Shown here: in pieces, positions 1 to 9,390 of the stretch
Numbering within the stretch: position 1 is the stretch's first letter
How the letters are laid out: each line of letters begins with the position of its first letter
Assembly (NCBI GenBank): GCA_014925825.1
Contig: JACGCK010000308.1
Location: forward strand, 1 to 45,977
DNA length: 45,977 nucleotides
Direction: 5' to 3'
Origin: Pholiota molesta
Taxonomy: Eukaryota; Basidiomycota; Agaricomycetes; Agaricales; Strophariaceae
The notes under the pieces: model-generated
What the model was told of the DNA's origin: nothing
Databases searched by the model: none
What the model saw: the letters and a program-made list of their open reading frames with translations, nothing else
Position numbers and translations under genes: made by a program

Positions 1-2786
1 AAACATTAGACAGTTCTACTCAACGTTCTTTCGTCATTGCCGATACACGAAGAAGTAAGTAATGATCCAGATTCTTCTCCATTCCACCTCCTAATTATAT
101 TCGCAGCCAAATATTTCCATCGCCCATTGGCTTCATTCGCCCTTGTTCCGCGACCCAAATCATCTCCATCTTCACCTCCAATGTCATGGTCGTCAGTAAG
201 GACGGCGACCTCGAGCTTTATGCGATCCACGATACCCCCAAGCAACTTGCATGGAGTTCCAGAGGAGGATTCACACTGGGCGCCGGGCTGGGATTGAAGA
301 CGATAGAAGGCTACAACGACTCGGAAACGGAGGACGAATTCGACTCGGAGCTCGGGCAACAGCCGAACTCCGCCGCGCCCTTCAATTACGGCGGCAGCAG
401 CGAGCGAAGAGGATCGCGCTCGCGGTCGGGCCCACGCGGGAGGCGTCCCGCGTACGCGGCCGCGGAGACAGCGTCGTCGGATCCCGGATCCCACCTCCGC
501 TCAGCGGCCTGCCGCCATTTTCGGACGGGGCGACGACGACGGTTTCCCTGCCCTCGCCCAGCGGCCGATGGGCCTATCCGTGACGAGGCCAGGGAAGTCG
601 CGGACTTATAGCCCTGCTGCATCTGTGCGCAAGTACCGGAGCACGGAGCGCAGCCAGCCTAGTGCGGTGCAGAGACGCTCGCTGTCGCGGGCGGATACGA
701 TACCCGCTGACGAGCCTTTGAAAGAGGCACTGCTGGAGCAGGCGCCTTCCATCGAGCGGCGCAGTGCTGAGCGGGCACCAACGAAGACGAAGGAAGTCAA
801 AAGGCGTGGAATCACACATGTAGTGCAGGAGGACATTTCGATGGTTATGCGCCGGAGGGCGAAAGCTGGCTATGGGCTCAGTCAGGTGTGTGTGCACGCT
901 ATTCAATCTGTTATTTGTGAAATTGACGGGATCTATAGCCTCATCTCAATGTCAGCGTTACCCATGATGATTATAGCTCTTCAGATTGCACAACGCAGAT
1001 TTTATCCGATCTCTGGTCTTGGATTCAGAGTAAGCTATTTTCAATGTATCCTCCACACAACGAACTCAAGGTATGCTATATAGCCTCACAAGACATTCTC
1101 TGCGTCCCGACACCCCGCCTGAACGGATTCGATTTTTCCTACCACGGTCTCCTCGGTATCTGGGAAGGTTTCCCACCAATCGACGGCGCAGCACCCGTTC
1201 CCGATGTAACTGACGACATCCAGCGCTCCCTCCTCCTCGATGTTCCCGTCCCAAATGTCCCAAATGTCCACCACGCGCACACCGGCAGCGGCGGTAGCGG
1301 CTACGGACGTACTTCTCGACGCAGTCATTCGCCCGCAGATGATCTACAAGATAACTGGTCCGCTGCGCTGGCGGATCTGGCAAGCAGGAGAGGCATCGAC
1401 CGCTGGAGCTGGAAGTCGCCTGTGCCGACAAATAAATTGGTGGCGAGGCAGGTGGCGTTGACGATTTGTGGGTGGAGCCTTAGAGAGGAGGAAATTGCTG
1501 CGTCTATCAAACGGTCAGTCTTACGACTGAGATAGAGGTGAAATGAAGGCTGATGATTTTTCTGGCTATCGTAGATGGGAAAAGGATGGTTCACTTTCGA
1601 AGGTGGCGTGCTGGCTGGTCTTCACTGGTCAATTTGGCAAGGCTGCTGATCTTCTCATGAAAAGCGATGGTAAACCCTATTTTATCCGATCTGTGATTCG
1701 TAAATTAATAATGCATATATTAGACGAAACGCATCAGATGATGTCTGGAACCATCGTTGCTCTGGCGCCTTTTTCAGCCCATTCCGGCTCACAGAGAGGA
1801 AGCGACCTTCGCGAACACTACGGGCGTCTTATCGGGCGCCTTCATGATCCATATTTCCGAGTAATGCTGACCCACCTCGCGATGGGGGATTGGGGCGAGG
1901 TCCTCGACGAAGGCGTTATTCCCTTCCGCGAGCGCCTTATCATCGCCTTACTATTCTTGGACGACAAAACGCTTTCCTCGTATCTCCAGCGCACAGTCAA
2001 ACGTGCCAGCGCCCAAGGCAACATCGACGCGATTATGGTTACCGGACTGACGCCAGCAGGGATGGACATTCTCCAGGCATACGTGGACCGTACAGGCGAC
2101 ATTCAAACGGCTGCCATACTCGGCTCCTACGTCTGCCCGCAGAAATTTAAGGATCGCAGGATGGAGAGATGGCTAGAGGCGTATCGGGACCTGTTGGATG
2201 GCTTCAAGCTCCATCATCTGCGCGTCGGGTTCGACATCGAGCGGGGCCAGCTCCTCCAAGGAGGGATGCATACAGGCGACATGCTTCCAGAGGAGTGGGT
2301 ACCCAGGCAGATTCTCATTCGGTGCCATTATTGCAGCAAACCCGTTCGGAATACCGGACCTTTGGTTTCCTCGCAGCAGAAATGGCGGGTGCGTCGTCTC
2401 TGTGTTCTCGCTTTCGTTGATAACATACTGATTTCGAGGCGGCCCTTAGCCAACCGCCTGCGAGAATTGCAACCGCGAGCTTCCAAGGTGTTCAGTGTGC
2501 TTGCTGACTCTGTCAATCGTGCATGACGCGGCACGCGAGGTGGACCTTGGCTACACCCATCATCGAGGTCGGTGAAGAATATGATGACGTGTGGTTTCTG
2601 GGCTGATTTTTCGTCTTGTCCTATTTATTAGATACTTTTGACGACGCCATTGTTATCTGCCAGACATGTCGGCACGGAGGACATGCGGCACATATCCTTG
2701 AATGGTTTTTGGGCGAAGATTCTGGGCGGACTCATAACATTTGTCCAGTGGCGGATTGCGATTGTCGATGTAGTGAAGAGATTTAA
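1..2786 (+). CDS. Mio/Sea4-like WD-repeat protein, SEACAT/GATOR2 subunit (5' partial)
   Basis: The 3' part of a multi-exon gene; the N-terminal WD40 propeller lies before the window. Family role: Mio/Sea4 is part of the SEACAT/GATOR2 complex at the vacuole or lysosome, which relays amino-acid status to TORC1. Visible pieces: the propeller end (VMVVSKDGDLELYAIHDTPK near 183-242), a disordered Ser/Arg-rich linker (about 300-850), a helical solenoid (LGIWEGF, then WSLREEEIAASIKR joined to WEKDGSLSKVACWL, continuing to about 2330), and a C-terminal zinc-binding module. The zinc module is CHYCSKPV (2321-2344), CENCNRELPRCSVCLL (about 2460-2505) and, after an intron ending at 2631, CQTCRHGGHAAHILEWF...CPVADCDCRC up to TAA at 2784-2786. 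Introns include about 1514-1574, 1671-1722 and 2387-2440. The Cys/His-rich end is diagnostic of the Mio/Sea4 family. Exon limits between 1 and 1100 are uncertain. Confidence 0.85.
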
Positions 2787-4607
2787 CATCTAACTTTGAT
2801 TACTTGCGTTTTTCTTTTTTTTTCCCGCTACCCAATGTATGTATATACCCGTTGGGATCATTGCAGTTCCATTTGCAGAACGAAAACCTAACGCAGATTT
2901 CCAGCACGATTGATTGTAATATACCTATGATTATATACCTCGTTATGCGAGATCCCTCAATGTAATGAATCATGACAGTACGGGGTTCACAAATAGGGTA
3001 TGGACATTTGGAATGCAATATAAAACTTGCTCCATCTCGTACCTTCTGAACAGCAAGTACCTGAATCTCTATCTGACATGTCTCTGTCGGGTCTCTTTGC
3101 ATGTATTTCATTCAAACACTGGCATTAATCCCAGGATCTTGCCGTCAACTTGCTGTTACAATTGGAATTCAAGCCTGTCATGTTTATTGAGTCCCCTAAA
3201 TCTGTGGACTCGTCTATAATCAAGCGTCACTCGTGATAACGAGCTTTGGTATTTAGGACACTAGCTTACCTCAAGAAATATGTCAGGGGGTTGAACGGCC
3301 CAGTCAATTTGAGATCTGGTTATGTGCTTGTGGGATTGTTACTCTTGAGATGGAACACAAATATATATATAAAAAACATGTCTTCCAACGAAGAAGGCAT
3401 ATCAGAACGCGAGTTTCCCGGTAGTCCTCACAGACCCCTCAGCCAGTCCTACTGCCGCAAGAAATTACATCCTCATCATCGCGCCGACATAACGAAGCCC
3501 ACACCTTTCTTTTCCCAAACTCGCCAGAACACCCCGCTGCCGACCGGCGCTATCGTCACTAAATGCTTATGTCTGCGACGAGTGAGCCCATTGTTGGCCC
3601 ATGGAAGGCTACACAACGTAAGCACGGAGTTCATGGACGAGAGACTAGAGTACGAAGTGTTCGTTCAAAACATTAAAAGAAGATACAGGTTGGCGGTCAG
3701 AGCTGGAACACATGTGCTTATGTGCAAAGAAGCAATTGGTGTGAGTACTAGGGTGAGTCAAAAGAGAGGATTTTGAGGTAATCATCGGAGCTAAAGGTGC
3801 CGTAGAAGGCTCCGCCGGAGCAGATGTGGGATCGATGTAGAGGAAGAAGAGACGGTAGAACCGGAAGAGCCATTGACCGCTTATTTCGATTTCAAACTGA
3901 TGATTAAAATCCTTGTAAAGGTATATCCGTCTTGTGAGGAAGTCATGATGAACGCATGTCAATGATTGACGAATGGGGTCGCAAAATTGGCATTCAAATT
4001 GAAATTGACTTCGTTAATGTTGCTTTCTGGAAACCGGCGGTTAAATACAATGAGTATTTTCTGGGTATTGCTTTGGGTGCGATCGGAGAGTTTCCGGTTT
4101 ATGCTTTGAAATTGTTTTTTCTAAAAGGTATGACATACTTGGGTATAAATTTATAATCACTTTGAGGGTCCTTCCGACCTCGACCATTATCATTGATTCA
4201 TTCTTTTGGGAAATATCCGCAATAGTTGTCGCATTATTCTTTTATAAATTTTTTGTCCTTATTATTTAAACCCAATGGAAGGAAGTAAGTATTGATGTTC
4301 ATTGGGCTATCCATGACTGTTGTGGATCTGTCCCCAGCTCCTCAACTGCTTCTAGCTCTGTATATGTATGTACTGGATATTAACATATTTAGTCTAGAAC
4401 TCTCCGGAAGTGATATGGATATCGCCGCCATCGCATTTATCAACAGACCGGATGGACCTTTGTCAAAAGGCATCCAAACTCGATTTCCAGAATGGGCGCT
4501 ATTTACAGGCGTTTATTATTAGCCGACCTATTCTTAGACGAATGTTCACCTTGCTGAAAGCAATGGTCCCCCACTGTCGAAATTCACTATATATGGATAG
4601 ATGTTAA
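2787..4607. other. AT-rich intergenic region, no recognisable gene
   Basis: About 1.8 kb with no convincing gene. The longest open stretch (3246-3776, +) could encode a protein starting MSSNEEGISEREF at 3378, just after a TATA-like run at 3361-3372 (atatatatataa). It matches no family I know, and its composition is like the surrounding DNA. A small + frame at 3956-4156 is equally unassignable. I see no tRNA. Confidence 0.4.
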
Positions 4608-4688
4608 GAAATCGTAGATATTTACCCGTGCGTGGATTGGCAAGCATAAGCAAACAATGCATTCCCTATCAACTTGTGAAAATGTTGA
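4608..4688 (+). repeat. 81-bp tandem repeat unit, copy 1
   Basis: Begins gaaatcgtagatatttacc and shares most bases with 5531-5620, including caaacaatgcattccctatc. The next unit's start, gaaatcgt, follows directly at 4689. The two copies were probably adjacent before the element at 4697-5530 inserted between them. Confidence 0.75.
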
Positions 4689-4696
4689 GAAATCGT

Positions 4697-5530
4697 CAAG
4701 GGGTACGCACCGGCAATTGCCGGCATATGAGGTAGGGGGAGGGTGCCTGTCTGGCCGGCCTTATCCAAACTTTTTTTACCAGTGCAAATATAGCTTTTGG
4801 AAGCCTTTATATGCATTTTTATGCTCCTACTTACTCTCATATAATGTTTTCAAGACCTCCGAGCACACTACAGGCCATATACAAGCAACAGGTGACTTGC
4901 TGGCAATGGAAATGGACATCAGACTAATGATTGGATGGCTGGCATCACTCGGCATATGCTCGGTGCATTCAAATATAGCAAGCTAGCGATCTGAAATAGC
5001 ACTTGATGGGTGCTTACTTCTCATTTTTGTCTCATTTTGAAGCTTTTCATTGTTGCAATTAGCTTGAGGATTGTTCTAATTGAGTAGAATATCAACTATT
5101 AACATGATTCTTGAAAGATTCTTGAAGACTGTGCTTCAGTGTTGCCCCATAGCCAATTCCATCAATAAGATAATATCCACTGCCCGTTGACTGCCCGATT
5201 GATTTGCAAATTTATTTTCACAAGATATTCCATTGATTCCCCCCTCTTTCGACTGCCTTTATGACCAGTATGCCCAAAGTATGCCTTCGGAATTCTTGTG
5301 ATAATGACTGGAAGGTAAATGGCACAGGGATGGAAAATTGAAAACATTGTCGAAGGAAGGCTTTAAGACTATGGTATAGTCAACATCATTGTATTTACTA
5401 AGCATTGTTGCCATCAAAACACGTGCTTTATTTCCTCTTTTGGATGCATAGGGGGGAGGGTCCCTCCCAAACTCGCCTTATCCAAAAAAATCGACCTCAT
5501 ATACCGGACTTTTTTTGTGCGTACCCCTTG
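4697..5530. mobile_element. Non-autonomous hAT-like DNA transposon (MITE), 834 bp
   Basis: The ends are inverted repeats. The left end CAAGGGGTACGCAC (4697-4710) is a perfect 14-bp match to the reverse complement of the right end (5517-5530). After a short variable spacer a second block is also inverted: ccggcatatgaggt on the left against ccggtatatgaggt on the right. The element is flanked on both sides by the same octamer, GAAATCGT (4689-4696 and 5531-5538), as expected of a target-site duplication. An 8-bp duplication together with termini starting CAAGGGG is characteristic of the hAT superfamily. The interior holds no transposase-like frame, only short open stretches, so any movement would have needed an enzyme supplied from elsewhere. 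Both ends also share a subterminal motif in direct orientation (gggggaggg ... ccttatcc). Confidence 0.8.
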
Positions 5531-5620
5531 GAAATCGTAAATATTTACCTGAGCATGGATTGCCAAGCACGAGCAAACAATGCATTCCCTATCGACTTGC
5601 GAAATGTTTGAAAATGTTGA
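5531..5620 (+). repeat. 90-bp tandem repeat unit, copy 2
   Basis: Begins gaaatcgtaaatatttacc and aligns along its length with 4608-4688, apart from an extra ten or so bases (cgaaatgtttg region). A degenerate third start, gaaatgac, follows at 5621. Confidence 0.75.
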
Positions 5621-6611
5621 GAAATGACCAAGAAATGTTGAAGAAATGACACTTGGTACTTTAATTCTTTTACAGTTTCCGAAGACCGAGCGTGGCGGGT
5701 GCAGCCGCCAGCGAGGTCTGACAATAAAAGATTATAGCAATGATTACAATTTACAGGCTTCTCCAAGGCTTCTCATCAATCAATCACATACAAGTGATAA
5801 TAACCCAGGCCATTGATTGAGTATGAGTAAGTATATCAAAAGAAAATAATTTGATGAACCTGTCCTAAACATAAGTCTGCATCGAGAACTTGGGTGAGAA
5901 TTTGGACGTTCGAATAATGTGACGCCATCAGCAAGGTGTTGAGGAGACCGAAGGTCGACCCTTTATAGTTAACTTCTCGAGGCTCGCCTCGAACTGCTGA
6001 TTTACACTTACAACCCTTAAATACCCTGCATCAAGTTAACTAATACTCCTTCATAGCAATTTTAACAGGGAATGAGGCAACTATCATAAAAAGGAACTGT
6101 ACCGCGAAATTACAAAACGCTGCGGGAGAACAGTGACATTTACGGAATACCAGTTCTAGACATCTAGCTAAAATTAAACACCACCTACAGAGCCGAGATC
6201 TACATATACTATGTTTGTATCTAAAAATTTCCTCAAAATCCATTACAAGCATGACCACAACGTTTGTCACCGCCAAAGGTTTTTTCTAAAATCCCCCGTT
6301 GTTTACCGTGCTCGGTCTGACTGTGAAAGCGGCGGGGTGCTATTTGCTTACTGAACTCGGAACCCATGATCAACTTTGGTTTATTGAACTCGATTCTACG
6401 CAACATCCACGGCAGAAACCCTTTGTAATGAAACGTGCACATTGCTGGTACTATATTCGGCGAGCACGCTATTACAGAGTATGTGTTTTCATAAGCGATC
6501 CAAAAGGTATTTAAGCAATGGAAAGGAGACGATAAACTTCAGGCTCCAGCTCAAGTATCATCTCTTGCAAACGAAGTCTTCTACACCAACTTCCTCCACC
6601 AAACACCAGAC
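5621..6611. other. Intergenic region and upstream region of the secreted-protein gene
   Basis: No recognisable coding sequence. An inverted repeat cgaggc-tc-gcctcg lies near 5979-5992. A TATA-like sequence (ggtatttaag) lies at about 6506-6515, roughly 100 bp before the ATG at 6612. It is followed by a C/A-rich leader (cttcctccaccaaacaccag), as expected of a fungal core promoter. Confidence 0.4.
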
Positions 6612-7139
6612 ATGCAATTCAAACTCGCCACCTTGGTCTCCGTCGCTCTGTTCGTCGGGCCCGCCCTCGCACAGACCATCAGCTACGAAGGCTTCTCCAA
6701 CACCGTCTCCTGCAGCGGGTCCGCCTTCGGCTGCACTGATGGCGGCGGCGTCTGCTGCTCCCTCCCTACCGGCTTTGGATTCTCTGCCCAGTTCACCAAT
6801 CTCCCCTCCGGCTCCCAGGGCCAGGGTTACACCAACAACGGCTGCTCATCCTTCCTTTTCTCGCTCTTCGGTCCCGGCACCAAGTGCTTCAATGGTGGAG
6901 GCACCCGCGCGACCAACCTCAACTGGTTCCACTCGCCCCAGGGACGCCGTGCAGTCCAGGCTAGGGAGGCAGAGGCTACGGCCGCAAATTGCAGCGCTCC
7001 GGCCTACTTCAAGTACGAAGACGCGTCTGGTATTCAGAAGACGATCAAGGTCCCCGCTGGTGAGGGTGCAGCGCAAACTATCGCCGACCTCTACCTTGCC
7101 GGTGACTTGTCCTCTCTTGCTGCATATGAGGATTATTAA
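6612..7139 (+). CDS. Small secreted cysteine-rich protein
   Basis: An intronless 175-aa protein. Residues 1-20 form a classical signal peptide with a hydrophobic core (LATLVSVALFVGPALA) and an Ala-x-Ala cleavage site before QTISYEG. The mature chain has seven cysteines, including a CC pair in GGGVCCSLPTG, in a Gly/Ser/Asn-rich N-terminal half. The C-terminal half is more charged and ends AAYEDY. There is a possible dibasic site, QGRRAVQ. No enzyme motif is visible. Small secreted Cys-rich proteins of basidiomycetes include effectors, wall proteins and adhesion factors; I cannot place this one in a named family. A TATA-like element and leader precede it, and an AATAAA-type signal lies about 60 bp after the stop. 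The odd number of cysteines leaves one unpaired, or implies dimer formation. Confidence 0.8.
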   Translation: MQFKLATLVSVALFVGPALAQTISYEGFSNTVSCSGSAFGCTDGGGVCCSLPTGFGFSAQFTNLPSGSQGQGYTNNGCSSFLFSLFGPGTKCFNGGGTRATNLNWFHSPQGRRAVQAREAEATAANCSAPAYFKYEDASGIQKTIKVPAGEGAAQTIADLYLAGDLSSLAAYEDY

Positions 7140-7616
7140 ACGGTAAGGAAATCATTATTTAATGATCATTCATTTATCTTACTTGCTTTTCTCAATCTGT
7201 AGAATAAATCCTTGGGCGAAGAGAGCCACAGATGGGATAACGTTGTGATGGTTCTCTAATATCGCAATTGCTTGAAATTTGAATAGGTGTTGATCTTGAT
7301 TCTTCTACGTTCTTATTGGGGCGCGCCCAGTTTTTGTATCCTTTTCAAATAACAATTTCTTTTGATCAAAGTTTATGATACATTGGGAGCCCGTTGAATC
7401 CTGAATCTGGCCCCAGAAACTTTCTTTTCCTTTACACCTGAAAACATACACACCCAGCGACGGAGTATAGTATTGCTAAATGTCATCACACTGCAGATAT
7501 CAGCTATTGGGGATCGATACATCTTTGTCTATTGAGGTACTAAACTATCACAGTAATGGCATGTAGAGGGTACAATGATGCAATGGAACATGAAAGTATT
7601 TTAAGTTCGTAATTGT
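7140..7616. other. Intergenic, between convergent genes
   Basis: AT-rich 3' flank shared by the secreted-protein gene (+) and the DUF6699-type gene (-). It contains a polyadenylation-like gaataaat at about 7201. Nothing else is recognised. Confidence 0.4.
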
Positions 7617-8337
7617 TTATGAGTTCAATTTGACAACCCAAGTTTCCTCGCACTTCTGCGTTAGAGGCAAAAGCCTAAGTTTTGCATAGTCGTTGTCCTG
7701 CTCTAGACCCCTAAAGAGGGTCATGTCCCCAAGAAAATCGATACGTTTTGGATGCTTGTCGGCCTTGGGATCGGCTGCCACCCTTTTCTTTACTGATTTT
7801 TCAATCATCTCGTACCCATTTTCTCGTACAATAAAGCCCCATTCAGAATCCGCGATGTTTTGCTGCAAGCTATTCCATAACGCCCTCCAGACGTCTTCGC
7901 AGGTGATGTTTGCCTCTGACACGATTTCAATCGACCACGGGAAGGCTTTGGAGATCAGCCGCATGTGTTTCGTGGTAGTCGCCAGCGCAAACTCTTTCCG
8001 ACTCGCCTGGAAAGCCTGTGCAAGGATCGACTTCGCTGGGCGTTGCTTTATGTCGAAACGAATCAGTGTCGTATCCTCAGCAAGAGCTGGGTTAAGACTG
8101 GGATATTTAGAGGAGCGGGCTTGAGTCGCTGTGGTCATAATACGTTAAATATATTGGACAAACAAAAAAATATACTTGGTAATTACCTGGTGCAGACTGG
8201 TGCGGTTGGTAGGGATCGGGAGGTCCGTACCATTGGGGAGGAGCGTACGCAGGTTGTGGCACCGAATAGACAAATCTAGGATCGATAGGCTGCATATATG
8301 GTGGCGCTTGCCACCCTCCATGTCCATGCCAGGCCAT
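7617..8337 (-). CDS. DUF6699-type protein
   Basis: Two exons on the minus strand, 8337-8187 and 8128-7617, joined across a 58-nt intron (donor GTAATT, acceptor ACAG). The join stays in frame and gives 220 aa. Residues 1-50 are Pro/Tyr/Gln-rich and probably disordered (YMQPIDPRFVY, PPQWYGPPDPYQPHQ). The rest resembles the DUF6699 domain that is abundant in Agaricomycetes: it starts SLNPALAEDTTLIRFDI, has the FPWSIEIVSEANITCEDVWRA segment where the family has a conserved Pro-Trp, and ends RIDFLGDMTLFRGLE. The molecular function of this family is unknown to me. The internal ATG at 8138 sits in the intron and is not needed. The neighbouring P450 (9391-11803) is on the same strand but about 1 kb away. 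Confidence 0.75.
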
Positions 8338-9390
8338 AACGAAGCTTTACACAGGGGAGTCTTGAAACTAGAAAGTGTGGTGGGGGTGTTGGCGGATGTC
8401 GAAAGAACAGGAAATTGTCCACACACCCAGGTATTTATACGACGGATCCGATTCACGACATAAAGTAGATAAGATTGGGATTATACCCCATTCAGCTGTT
8501 GATCATGATGACACGAGTCAGAAATATAGATACCGTATGAATACATACACGTACTCAGCTCTTGTGCAGGCCATAGGCGAAGGGAGGCTGTATCAGGGTG
8601 GCTGTCGGGAACGGCATTATGCATGATTTTGAGAGAAGAACCAGAAGCCTACAGCTGCTGCTCCGTTAATAACGAATCTTTGATGAAACTGTGCACTGGT
8701 CATGACAGGGCGATGCCACTTGATTTCAATGTTCGGGCATTCAGAATCAATCTCGCAATCGTTGCGCGGGCTGTTATGATCAATTTCTGGATTGCCATGA
8801 ATACGACACAAATACATACGGACACTTTGAGATCAGATGGGTGGCAGAAAACAGCGAGGAGGCTGTGCTTTGCAGGGTGGTTGAATCATAATGTGGATGG
8901 GAGCATGCGACATAACAAATTCATACTCTGACTCTCCCAAACAGGGGATTATCGATTAAGCGCTGAAGCGCTGAATTTTCCAGCGCCAGAGCTGGAAACT
9001 GGCCTATATTTTACCAATCTGTCTCTAACTTGTAAGAGATCCGGTATGACGTCTGATTTGAATTATTTTGGATATCTGTTCTGGCCTGCCGCTGGCGCAC
9101 TGCCAGTACCTTATAGCATCGTCATCTAAATGGCCCGAGATAATGATCAGATATAGAAACCAAGGAAAGAAAATCAGCATTAGCGCCTGTTTTAGGCGCT
9201 GGCTGCGAATAAGCCGAAATGGAGTTGGGTAACCATATGCATGAACTGATCAATTTCCCAAGACTAAATTGAACCCAAAGATAGAAGTACATTACAGATA
9301 CACCGCGCCATCCGCGCCAGGAACGCTGAAGGCATGATGATCATAGCAGCCGCAGCACTCGGACAAACAGGAAATATATCAGACTTCCAT
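8338..9390. other. Intergenic region with short inverted repeats
   Basis: No gene seen. Near 8959-8974 there is a short direct repeat (agcgctga twice). A hairpin follows (tttccag at 8977-8983, ctggaaa at 8992-8998). Further copies of ggcgctgg and gctggcgc occur near 9090 and 9194-9201. These could be remains of a small inverted-repeat element, but I could not define its ends. Confidence 0.35.

Noticed and set aside
3246..3776. 176-aa + strand frame as a gene
   Set aside because: No recognisable domain and base composition like the surrounding intergenic DNA. A TATA-like run nearby is weak evidence in an AT-rich stretch.
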